From positions 62,001 to 126,000 of the forward strand of contig CAMAUZ010000004.1 in the NCBI GenBank assembly GCA_945861535.1: a stretch of 64,000 nt of DNA, read 5' to 3'. Below are positions 35,416-43,125 of this stretch, one piece after another. Each line of letters begins with the position of its first letter. The stretch's first letter is position 1. Source of the DNA: Akkermansia muciniphila. Its GTDB lineage: Bacteria > Verrucomicrobiota > Verrucomicrobiia > Limisphaerales > BJHT01. Both the position numbers and the translations under genes were made by a program. The notes beneath the pieces were generated by a model. That model was not told the origin of the DNA, made no database searches, and saw nothing but the letters and a program-made list of their open reading frames with translations.

Positions 35416-36590
35416 ATCCGATCACCACAGCTATTGTCGCTGCATTACTACTGGAGTGCGGCGACTTTACTGCCCAGCTTTTGGGAGCAGTGTGGCTCAA
35501 CGCAAATTCCAATAACGTAGTTGATCTCTCAAAAACGGATCGGAGGCTAACGGAGTTCGTTAGAAGGCATCAGGCACTTGAAAGTAGCTATGACAACGCA
35601 TTAGGTCGAATTAATGCAATCGGCAAGGCCGGGGATTTGCAGGAAATGATCGGACTCGCCCGGGAAATCGAGCGGGATTGGGGGAGCCTCCAATCAGATT
35701 ATTCCGCTCCGTTATTTGGAGCGACTGCCGCAGGCCTTGTACAACGTTTTCGCTCCACCCCTGAGGCGGTAAGCCTTGCTATTCGGCTTGGCGATGCCGC
35801 ACTGGACCGAATTGGGGGACCCGGGTTACCCAGCTTCCAAAATTATGCTCTGGGCGGTCTCACCGGGGGACCGAACTCGGATCCGTTGGATCCGACAAAG
35901 GCTGCGAGCCTTCTCGACCGAGTGCGGATACTTGATGCTGAACTCTTCCTGTTTCAGATGGCAACGACCTATGTCTCTGTTCCGCTGGCTGACCAACTAA
36001 AGCCTTTCGAGAATCGGGTCTCGCGAAATGCCTTAAATTTTACCCCGCACCTAGATGGCGAACAGCTTCAGCTGGTGGTCAATGGAATTGAAAATGAGTA
36101 CAGATATGAGGATTTGAAGTATCAGTATAAATTTCTTACCGAGACAAATTCCGTGTACGGAGCACCGCGACTCGAGCTTTATCCCCGCCAGATCGGGCGC
36201 TTCGTGAGAGCGCGATTTGATCGAAGCGTTGAAGATTTGAAGCAGGTCCGCCGCAGCCTTCAATCGCGAATTACGGACCCGCTTCTCCGGGAAAAGCTCA
36301 TGACTGCGATCTACGGTAGCGAAAATCCTTTCTTGGCACTTCCCGAGGATTCAGTTGGTGCGGGTGGCGGCCCAAGTTTGGAAGCCCTGACGCGAAAGTC
36401 GGCGGCGGCCGGTCACGGTCCCCAGGCGAGTGGCGGCTCTCATGGCACGTCAGCTTCTGCGTCCGACACAGCCACCAGCGGGGCAGCACCGAGCACTTCC
36501 CCGCGCAGTCTTCCCTACCTCCCGCTGGCCGGCGTCCTCGCGGCCGGCGTGGTCCTCTGGTGGTTCCTCTCCCGTTCCCGCCCCAGTTAG
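35412..36590 (+). CDS. Helical protein with C-terminal membrane anchor, function unknown
   Basis: A 392-residue protein. A weakly hydrophobic N-terminus (TTAIVAALLLECGDFTAQLLGAVWL) is followed by a charged, mainly helical body to about residue 310. A Gly/Ser/Ala-rich linker (GSHGTSASASDTATSG) precedes a C-terminal hydrophobic helix (LPLAGVLAAGVVLWWFLSRS) ending in a short basic tail. The tail resembles surface-anchoring signals, but no LPXTG or PEP motif is present. Codon and base use up to about 36350 is AT-rich like the 3' half of the previous gene. The ATGA overlap indicates co-expression. No family recognised. Confidence 0.75.
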   Translation: MNPITTAIVAALLLECGDFTAQLLGAVWLNANSNNVVDLSKTDRRLTEFVRRHQALESSYDNALGRINAIGKAGDLQEMIGLAREIERDWGSLQSDYSAPLFGATAAGLVQRFRSTPEAVSLAIRLGDAALDRIGGPGLPSFQNYALGGLTGGPNSDPLDPTKAASLLDRVRILDAELFLFQMATTYVSVPLADQLKPFENRVSRNALNFTPHLDGEQLQLVVNGIENEYRYEDLKYQYKFLTETNSVYGAPRLELYPRQIGRFVRARFDRSVEDLKQVRRSLQSRITDPLLREKLMTAIYGSENPFLALPEDSVGAGGGPSLEALTRKSAAAGHGPQASGGSHGTSASASDTATSGAAPSTSPRSLPYLPLAGVLAAGVVLWWFLSRSRPS

Positions 36591-36732
36591 CACGGCCTTG
36601 GGGTGCGTGGCGGTTTCTGGCCAGGGAGCCGGAAAACTGGCGGTGGTCTTCCCGCATCCCCGCCCGCTCCGGCACGGGGAAAATCCCTCGAATGCAGAGT
36701 TCACACCGGAAACTCGTGAGCCTTCTGCAATG

Positions 36733-36811
36733 GGTAGGGCGCGTCTGTCCCCAGCGCGCCGTGGGGCGTGCGCACGGTGCGGCGGCGCGCTGGGGACAGA
36801 CGCGCCCTACC
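36733..36811. repeat. Perfect palindrome, family B copy 1
   Basis: The 28-bp arms start ggtagggcgcgtctgtcccc and are exact reverse complements, with a 23-bp centre. Related copies lie at 55647-55715 and, less complete, at 54023-54103. Confidence 0.85.
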
Positions 36812-36853
36812 GATACGCTGGCGAGGGGCGTTCACCGGGCTTGTGCAGATGCG

Positions 36854-37165
36854 GGCGTGTTCGGGGGGAGGTGACGGACGCGCGCAACGCGTCCCTACCA
36901 AATCACGGTAGGGCCGGGTTGCGCCCGGCCCTGACCTTTTCCCGATTGGCGTGTGGGGGATTTCGGCGACGTCATTTGGTGCGGGCGCGTTCGGGGGGAA
37001 AGGCGACGGACGCGCGCAACGCGTCCCTACCAAATGAGGGTAGGGCCGGGTTGCGCCCGGCCCTGACCTTTTCCCAGTTGGCGCGTGGGGGATTTCGGCG
37101 ACGTCATTTGGTGCGAGCGCGTTTGGGGGAGAGGTCACGGACGCGCGCAACGCGTCCCTACCACG
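36854..37165. repeat. 131-bp tandem repeat, about 2.4 copies
   Basis: Each unit contains ggacgcgcgcaacgcgtccc (starts at 36876, 37008 and 37139), then a gtagggccgggttgcgcccg hairpin, ttttccc and ggcgacgtcatttggtgcg. Units 1 and 2 differ at only a few positions; the third is partial. Confidence 0.85.
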
Positions 37166-37212
37166 CTCGCGTTGGATATTCGATCCGCCTCCTCACGTCG
37201 GCGGCTACGGGG

Positions 37213-38133
37213 TTACAAGTCGAGGGGGCCGGTGATTTTGTCGCCGTCCATGGTGTAGATGCCGACGAGGTAGCCGTTCTCGCGGACTTCGCCGACGTGG
37301 AGGCGGCCGTACATGGTCACGGCCTGGTCCATGATGGGCTTCACGCCTTTGCCGGTCATTTTCACGCTCACCCATTCGTTGATCTTGGGGACGGAACCGT
37401 AGCAGCACATGGACTGGTCGCGCATGATGAGGAGCTCGGTGATGAGGCCGTTCTCGACCTTGAGCGGGAGCATGAAGCCCTTGAGCGAGACGAATTTTTT
37501 GTCGAGCGCGAGGACGGCGGGCGGGATTTGCTCGGGTGGTTTGGGGATGACGGCGGCGACAGTTTTGTTCGTGCCCGTCGGGGTTTCGTCGGGGACATCG
37601 AAGTTGAAGGAGGAGAGTTTCTCGAAGCCGACGACGAGGTAATCGCCGGGTTTGTCATGGCCCTTGGCGGCCGCAGGCGTGGCGGGGGGCGCGGCCGGAG
37701 TTGCGGTCGAAGTCGCGGCAGCGACGGCCGGGGTCGGAGCTGTCGGAGAGAGGACCGTCGTGGAAACGGGAGCGGGCGCGGGGGCTGACGGCGGTGTGGC
37801 CGGGGGCGTGGCGGGCGGCGGGCTTGGAGTCGCGACCTTGGCGACGGCGACGGTGGCGGGGGCCGGAGCGGTGAGAACGGGCGTCGGCGCGGAAGCGGCG
37901 GGCGCGGGGACGGGCGCGGGCGCCGCGGCGACCGGGGCCGCGGCGGGCGCGGGCGGGGTTTGCGCCGCAACCTTGGCGGGTGCCACGACGGGCGCGGAGA
38001 TGGCTTCGCCGCGGATTTCGGTCGGCGGCGTGGCGGTGGTCTCGGCGGCTTTCTGACAGCCGACGAGCAGCGCGGTGGCGATGGCGCAGATCGTGAGAGT
38101 CGCGAGAAAGTTTGCTGACGCAGTCGTTTTCAT
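37213..38133 (-). CDS. DUF3299 lipoprotein
   Basis: A 306-residue lipoprotein: signal sequence with lipobox LLVGC (Cys near residue 26), about 130 residues of Ala/Pro-rich linker, and a DUF3299 domain at about 205-300 (VSLKGFMLPLKVENGLITEL, MRDQSMCCYGSVPKINEWV, VTMYGRLHVGE). The Cys pair in SMCCYG is a conserved feature of the family. In Proteobacteria DUF3299 proteins accompany an ABC transporter for zinc. Here it lies 398 bases downstream of such a cluster on the same strand. ATG 38133 was chosen because the lipoprotein signal begins there. Confidence 0.88.
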   Translation of the reverse strand: MKTTASANFLATLTICAIATALLVGCQKAAETTATPPTEIRGEAISAPVVAPAKVAAQTPPAPAAAPVAAAPAPVPAPAASAPTPVLTAPAPATVAVAKVATPSPPPATPPATPPSAPAPAPVSTTVLSPTAPTPAVAAATSTATPAAPPATPAAAKGHDKPGDYLVVGFEKLSSFNFDVPDETPTGTNKTVAAVIPKPPEQIPPAVLALDKKFVSLKGFMLPLKVENGLITELLIMRDQSMCCYGSVPKINEWVSVKMTGKGVKPIMDQAVTMYGRLHVGEVRENGYLVGIYTMDGDKITGPLDL

Positions 38134-38274
38134 AATTCGTTTTCTCTTTGGCCGTGGTGGCTCAGCTACCGGCGAGACGCGGAGGCAAACCCAATCTATC
38201 ACTGGCGATCGACCGCCAGCCGGCGGATGCCGCCCACTTCTCAGCCGTAACTATTCAGTCGGACCGATTTTTTG

Positions 38275-38401
38275 ACCACAGAGACACGATGAACACAGAG
38301 AAAACCAAGGCCCGGATGGTCGCTCGTCGGTCACTGATTGGACACTTTTTGGAGCCGACGCCGGCCGTCGTTTTTCTCTGTGTTCATCGTGTCTCTGTGG
38401 T
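38275..38401. repeat. 30-bp perfect inverted repeat (CACAGAGACACGATGAACAC type)
   Basis: Arms at 38275-38304 and 38372-38401 are exact reverse complements, beginning accacagagacacgatgaac. A half copy occurs at about 30957-30977. The centre (about 67 bp) is unique. A separate GC-rich hairpin cluster (gccggctgccagccggc) follows at 38451-38520; together they fill the 398-base gap between the two lipoprotein genes. Confidence 0.85.
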
Positions 38402-38531
38402 CTCAATTCCCGTTTCAACCGAATAGAAACGGGTTGGCACCCAAGCCCGCCCGCTGCCCTGCCGGCTGCCAGCCGGCGATACAGCAGACTGACAGTCTGC
38501 GGTACGGCCGGGCAGCGGCGGCCAACACTCT

Positions 38532-38993
38532 TCAATGCTTCCCCGGGAAGTCAAAGGCGACGCCGTCGTATTTCGTTCCGCGCACAGCCAGGGACCGGAT
38601 GGTGCCTTTGAAAGTCTTGGCGGTTTTCAGCCAGTCGGCCTGGGCTTCGTATTGCGCCGTGTCGCCGACTTTCTCGCCGGTGGCGGCGTTGGCGACGGCC
38701 TTGAAAAGGAGCGGCTGCGGCTGGCCGGCGACTTCGGCGGCGACCTCGAAGGATTCAACCGGCAGGCGCACGAAGCCGTGGAGATGCCCCCCCAGCATGT
38801 AGGCGGTGAGTTTGCCGGCCGCGGCATCGAGGACAAATTCCACGTTGATGGTTTCGTGATCGAGCGCCACGACGGTGCCGCCGTGCGGGGCGTCGTGATG
38901 ATGGCCGTGGGCGGCGGGCTTCTCTTCTTTTTCACCGCAGCCGGTCCAGAGGGTGAGGGTGAGGACGTTCAGGAGGACGAGGATTTTTTTCAT
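38532..38993 (-). CDS. His-rich lipoprotein, probable metal-binding component
   Basis: A 153-residue lipoprotein (lipobox near LTLWTGCGEK). Right after the Cys is a His cluster, AHGHHHDAPHGG, which should bind zinc or another divalent metal. The remainder is a beta-rich domain (TVVALDHETINVEFVLDAAA, GKLTAYMLGGHLHGFVRLP). Its start is 6 bases after the permease stop, so it belongs to the ABC operon. It takes the place held by the His-rich DUF2796 protein in Zrg-type loci. Confidence 0.85.
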   Translation of the reverse strand: MKKILVLLNVLTLTLWTGCGEKEEKPAAHGHHHDAPHGGTVVALDHETINVEFVLDAAAGKLTAYMLGGHLHGFVRLPVESFEVAAEVAGQPQPLLFKAVANAATGEKVGDTAQYEAQADWLKTAKTFKGTIRSLAVRGTKYDGVAFDFPGKH

Positions 38994-38999
38994 GAGCGG

Positions 39000-40208
39000 T
39001 CAGGATTGCGGAACCAGGTTTTCAGCGACATCGGTGCGATAGGCTTTCACGGCCGGCACCACGCCGGCGAGCGCACCCAGCGCGATGATCGCCACGGGCG
39101 CGAGCACCATCACGGGATGCCACGCGAACGGGTCGAGCACCACGCCGGTTTGCGCGCGCATAATGGCGGCGACGGCGTTCATGACCAGCGCATAAACCAC
39201 GAAGCCCGCCAGCACGCCGAGCGCGGAAATCGCCGCGGCCTCGAGCACGATGGCGCTGAAGATCAGGTCACGACGCGCCCCCAGCGCCCGCAGGATCGCG
39301 ATCTCGCGCCGGCGTTCGTTCATCGAGTTGTAGATGCTCGCGAGGATCGAACTGGTCGCCACGAGCGCGACGAGATAGGCGACCAGCGTGAGCACGCGGT
39401 CGAACCAGCCGATCTTGTCGAAGAGCTGCGTCATCACGCGGCCGACGGGCCAGGCGAAGGTGAGGCGGGTGCCCTGTTTGTTGTACATCAGATCCATGCG
39501 GAAGCCCGCGGCGGCCGCGCCAGCTTTGAGTTTCACGAGCACGCCGCTGACATCGGCGGCGGCCTTGGGATCGTGGCCGCTCATTTTTTGCAGACCTTCG
39601 AGGGGGATCCACACCACGCGGTCGGCGGGGGTGTTCGAGGGTTCGAGCACGCCAACCACGACGTAGGTTTCGGCGTGCTCGCTCTTCTCGTCGTAGATCA
39701 GGCCGTGATACGGATGAAATTTGTCGCCGGGTTTCAAGCCGAGTTTGTCAGCGGCGAAACTGCCCACGACGGCCTCGCGCAGCGTCGGCTCAAAGGCGCG
39801 GCCGGCGCGGAAGGAATAGTGGCGGCCCGGCCGGTATTCGACCGCGGTGAACAGTTCGGGGAGCGTGCCGGCGAGGCGGTAGCCGCGGTAGTTGTCGCCG
39901 ACGGCGATGGGCAGGGCGAACTCGACGTTGGGGTTCTGTTTGATGTCGAGGTAGTCGTTCCACGGCAGGTTGCCCGGCGATTCCTCGAGGTGGAACAGCG
40001 TGTTCAGCACGAGCTGGAGCTTCGAGCCGCGCGCGCCGAGCACGCCATCGAAGCCGCCGGTCATGCCGGTGAAGGTGGCGTGCGACTGGTCTTTCACGAC
40101 CCAGACGGCCAGCAACAGTCCGCACGCCAGCGCGATGGATGCGGCGGTGACCGTGGTCGAGAGCGCGTGCTGGCGCAGGCTGCGGCGGACGATGAGGCCG
40201 AGGGTCAC
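39000..40208 (-). CDS. FtsX/MacB-like ABC permease
   Basis: A 402-residue protein with one N-terminal helix (ALSTTVTAASIALACGLLLAVWVV), a periplasmic MacB-type domain of about 220 residues and three C-terminal helices. The FtsX core motif is visible (ASIYNSMNERRREIAILRALGARRDLIFSAI). It overlaps the ATPase gene by 4 bases. Such permeases act as transporters or mechanotransmitters; the associated metal-binding lipoprotein favours uptake of zinc. The encoded sequence has no obvious defect. Confidence 0.9.
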   Translation of the reverse strand: MTLGLIVRRSLRQHALSTTVTAASIALACGLLLAVWVVKDQSHATFTGMTGGFDGVLGARGSKLQLVLNTLFHLEESPGNLPWNDYLDIKQNPNVEFALPIAVGDNYRGYRLAGTLPELFTAVEYRPGRHYSFRAGRAFEPTLREAVVGSFAADKLGLKPGDKFHPYHGLIYDEKSEHAETYVVVGVLEPSNTPADRVVWIPLEGLQKMSGHDPKAAADVSGVLVKLKAGAAAAGFRMDLMYNKQGTRLTFAWPVGRVMTQLFDKIGWFDRVLTLVAYLVALVATSSILASIYNSMNERRREIAILRALGARRDLIFSAIVLEAAAISALGVLAGFVVYALVMNAVAAIMRAQTGVVLDPFAWHPVMVLAPVAIIALGALAGVVPAVKAYRTDVAENLVPQS

Positions 40209-40906
40209 GGGCGCACCTCCGTCGGTGCACCCGCAGCGCCGGCGGCGGCGCGGTTGAGCTGGCGCAGGTCGGCGACGTGCTCAAACTTTTCGAGGACGTC
40301 GCGGTCGTGGCTCACGAGGAGGAGGGCCGCGCCGTTTTCGCGGCAGCCGTCGCGGATGAGCGCGAGGGCTTCGCGGGCATTGGCGGAATCGAGGTTGCCG
40401 GTGGGTTCATCGGCGAGCACGAGCTGGGGGCGGTTGGCCAGCGCGCGGGCGACCGCGACACGCTGTTGCTGGCCGGTGGAGAGCTGGCGCGGGTAATGTT
40501 CCAGCCGTTGTTCGAGGCCGACGCGCTTCAGCAGGGCCGTGGCGAACGCGCGATCCGCGCCGGGGCCGAAGGACATGCCGAGCAGCACATTTTCCAAACA
40601 GGTGTAGCCCTGGAGCAGATTGAAGGTCTGGAAAATGTAGCCGATGGACGTCGCGCGCAGGCGGTCGCGCTGCGGCTCGGGCAGCGCCGACATCTCGCGT
40701 CCGCCGATGCGGATGCAGCCGGAGTCGGGCTTGAGGATGCCGGCGATGAGATGAAGAAAGGTCGTCTTCCCCGAGCCGCTCTCGCCGCTGAGGGCCACCT
40801 GCGCGCGCTCGTCGAGCGTGAACGCGGGCACGTCGATCACGCGCTGTCGCGCGCCGTCGGGGGCGACGAAGGATTTTTGAAGCTGTGAAATTTCCAGCAG
40901 TGGCAT
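40205..40906 (-). CDS. ABC transporter ATPase (LolD/MacB-type)
   Basis: A 233-residue ATPase. Walker A is GESGSGKTT, the signature is LSTGQQQRVAVARALA, Walker B is LVLADEPTGNLD and the switch His is in LLVSHDRD. These match the MacB/LolD/FtsE class paired with FtsX permeases. ATG 40906 was chosen from alignment to the family start; the frame is open to 41272 only because of repeat DNA. First gene of a three-gene operon with the permease and His-rich lipoprotein. Confidence 0.93.
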   Translation of the reverse strand: MPLLEISQLQKSFVAPDGARQRVIDVPAFTLDERAQVALSGESGSGKTTFLHLIAGILKPDSGCIRIGGREMSALPEPQRDRLRATSIGYIFQTFNLLQGYTCLENVLLGMSFGPGADRAFATALLKRVGLEQRLEHYPRQLSTGQQQRVAVARALANRPQLVLADEPTGNLDSANAREALALIRDGCRENGAALLLVSHDRDVLEKFEHVADLRQLNRAAAGAAGAPTEVRP

Positions 40907-41280
40907 GGTCGGAGGCGGAGGGTTCGCCCGGACGGCGCGGGTGTCAATGGCGGGGTTTGGGAGTGGCGGGATCCGGGCGCTGTGGGGCAGGCATCCTTGC
41001 CTGCCGGTTCGGGCGGCATCCTGCCGCCCGTTTCCAACTTCGGGCGGTGGGTTGGTCACCGCGTGGGAACACGGGGCAGGGATGCCCCGCGAACCGGCAG
41101 GCAGGGATGCCTGCCCCATGCGCGCCGCGGCGCGGCGTTTACGCCGCTGCGGTGGGGAGCGGGAGCGGGTGGGCGAACATCCCGTTACAGCCGCGCCTTG
41201 AAGCGGCGTGAAGGCCGCGCTCCCCGCCGGGCACGCGACCATTCGCCGGGCACGCGACCATTCGCCGGTCACCGCGGCAT
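40907..41280. other. Intergenic region with palindrome and 19-bp tandem repeat
   Basis: A palindrome with arms around 40978-41010 and 41088-41121 (ggggcaggcatccttgcctg type). Then a 19-bp tandem repeat, cgccgggcacgcgaccatt, at 41226-41263 (two perfect copies) with a diverged third copy to 41280. The array ends exactly at the stop codon of the neighbouring kinase gene. No gene visible. Confidence 0.7.
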
Positions 41281-43125
41281 TCAGCCGGCGACCGTGCCCG
41301 CCGCCGGCTCAGCGCCATGCAGCACCGCGTGGACGGTGCGGATCAGGTCATCCGCGCTGAAGGGCTTGCAGAGGGCGGCTTGCACGTCGAGTTCCTGCAA
41401 CTCAGCAGTATCGGGCCGGTTGTCCAAGCCCGACCCGCTGACCACCACGATCTTGAGCTGCGGGGCGAGGACGCGCATGGCGCGGATGGTCGCCTCGCCA
41501 TCCATGATGGGCATCGACATGTCCGTGATGAGCAGTTTCAGCGCGTCCAGGTGCTGGGCGCAGACGCCCATGGCTTGCGCGCCGTTCGTGGCGGTCACGA
41601 TGACGTAGCCGAAGGCCTGCAAGGTTTCCGCCACAATGCTGAGGACGGCGGCTTCGTCGTCCACGATGAGGATGAGTTCCCCATTGCCCATCGGCAGCGC
41701 GGGTGCCGCGGCGGCGACCACGTCCGCCGCGCTCGTTTCCTGAGCCGGGAGATAGACATGGAACGTGCTGCCCTGGCCCAGCTCACTGTTCAAGGTGAGG
41801 AAGCCCCCGTGCTCTTTGGCGATGTTCTGGACGGTGGAAAGGCCGAGGCCGGTGCCCTTGCCCGGCTCCTTGGTGGTGAAGAACGCCTCGAAGACGTGGG
41901 CGCGCACCGCGGGGGACATGCCGGTGCCGGTGTCCTGCACGGTCAGGACCACGTACGCGCCGGGCTTCGCGTCCGGGGACAGCCCGGTCTCCTTGTCATG
42001 CAAGCGGACATTGCCGGCGCCCAGCGTGAGCGTGCCGCCCGCCGGCATGGCGTCGCGGGCATTGACGCAGAGGTTCAGGAGGATTTGGTGCAGTTGCGTG
42101 GGATTGCCCAGCAGCGTCCAGGTGCCCGGCGCGATGGCCGTGCGAATTTGAATCGTTTTGGGAAAGGTGTGCCGGGTCAGCTCAATCATCTCGTCGATCA
42201 AATGCTTGGGCTGGACGACGCCTTGCAAGCCCTCGCGGCCGCGGGCGAAGGTGACGATTTGCTTGACCATGTCCGCGCCGCGTTGGGCGGAAGCGGAAAT
42301 GGTGTCGAGGATGCGATCCGCCTCGGGATCGGGGGCCTTGCTGATCATCTTCAGGATTTCGACGCTCATGAGGATGGGCGTGAGGGCGTTGTTCAAATCG
42401 TGGGCGATGCCGCCGGCCAGCGCGCCGATGCTCTCCATGCGCTGGCTGCGGAGGAACTGCACCTCCAACTGCTTGCGCTCGGTCTCTGCGCGCTGGAGAT
42501 CCACCAGGGCTTGTTCCGCCTGCTCGCGGCTGCGTACGGCGTCCTCCATCATGTTCAGCGCGGCGGTTTGCGACTCCTCCAGTTCCTGGGTCCGGTGTTT
42601 GACCGCCGCTTCCAAGTTGCCAAGGGTGAGCTTGGATTCCTGCCGCAGCCGCCATTTCTCGGTCAACGCCTTGGCCAGTTGCAGCACCTCGATGGAGTCG
42701 AAGGGCTTCTTCAGGATGAGCAGTCGGTCCAGCGGCTGTAATTCCTCCAGCACCTCCTCCCACGAACAGTCCGCGAAGGCGGTGCAAATCACGATTTGCA
42801 GTTCCGGGTTGGCCTGCCAGAGGCGCTTCGTCGTTTCCACCCCGTCCCAGCCCGGGGGCATGCGCATGTCCACGAATGCCATGGCATAGGGCCGGCCTTC
42901 CGCCAATGACCGTTCCACCATCCGCAAGCCCTCCTCCCCTTGGGACGCAGCATCAATCTCGAACGCCACCGCCTGCTCGGTGCCAAGGAACTTGGCCTCC
43001 GCCGCCGCCAGGGCTGCGTCGTCGCCCTCCGGTGCGCCGAGTATCTTGCGATAGTCGGCGTGGATGGCCTGGTTGTCGTCCACGACGAGGATGCGCCGGT
43101 TGGGTGTCACAAGGGTGGGGTTCAT
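41281..43125 (-). CDS. Hybrid REC-histidine kinase-REC protein
   Basis: A 614-residue soluble protein. The N-terminal REC (ILVVDDNQAIH, acceptor in AFVDMRMPPGWDG, Lys in ILKKPFD) has an insertion of about 20 residues after the first helix. A coiled coil leads to HisKA (SIGALAGGIAHDLNNALTPI), a HATPase domain (NLCVNARDAMP, DTGTGMSP, GTGLGLSTV) and a C-terminal REC (LILIVDDEAAV, ITDMSMPIMDG, LCKPF). The HisKA type (GGIAHDLNN) is that of NtrB-like kinases. Start ATG at 43125 overlaps the upstream kinase stop by 4 bases (ATGA), so the two kinases are produced together. Confidence 0.92.
   Translation of the reverse strand: MNPTLVTPNRRILVVDDNQAIHADYRKILGAPEGDDAALAAAEAKFLGTEQAVAFEIDAASQGEEGLRMVERSLAEGRPYAMAFVDMRMPPGWDGVETTKRLWQANPELQIVICTAFADCSWEEVLEELQPLDRLLILKKPFDSIEVLQLAKALTEKWRLRQESKLTLGNLEAAVKHRTQELEESQTAALNMMEDAVRSREQAEQALVDLQRAETERKQLEVQFLRSQRMESIGALAGGIAHDLNNALTPILMSVEILKMISKAPDPEADRILDTISASAQRGADMVKQIVTFARGREGLQGVVQPKHLIDEMIELTRHTFPKTIQIRTAIAPGTWTLLGNPTQLHQILLNLCVNARDAMPAGGTLTLGAGNVRLHDKETGLSPDAKPGAYVVLTVQDTGTGMSPAVRAHVFEAFFTTKEPGKGTGLGLSTVQNIAKEHGGFLTLNSELGQGSTFHVYLPAQETSAADVVAAAAPALPMGNGELILIVDDEAAVLSIVAETLQAFGYVIVTATNGAQAMGVCAQHLDALKLLITDMSMPIMDGEATIRAMRVLAPQLKIVVVSGSGLDNRPDTAELQELDVQAALCKPFSADDLIRTVHAVLHGAEPAAGTVAG

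Larger units (their letters stand above)
36591..37212. other. Repeat-rich intergenic region
   Basis: About 620 bases holding a perfect 28-bp-arm palindrome (36733-36811), a 131-bp tandem repeat, and at 37182-37206 the string cgcctcctcacgtcggcggc, which recurs with one change at 49858-49880. No protein-coding signal is seen. Confidence 0.6.

Noticed and set aside
38535-40496. 653-codon plus-strand frame across the ABC operon
   Set aside because: Spans three genes on the other strand and has no recognisable domain.
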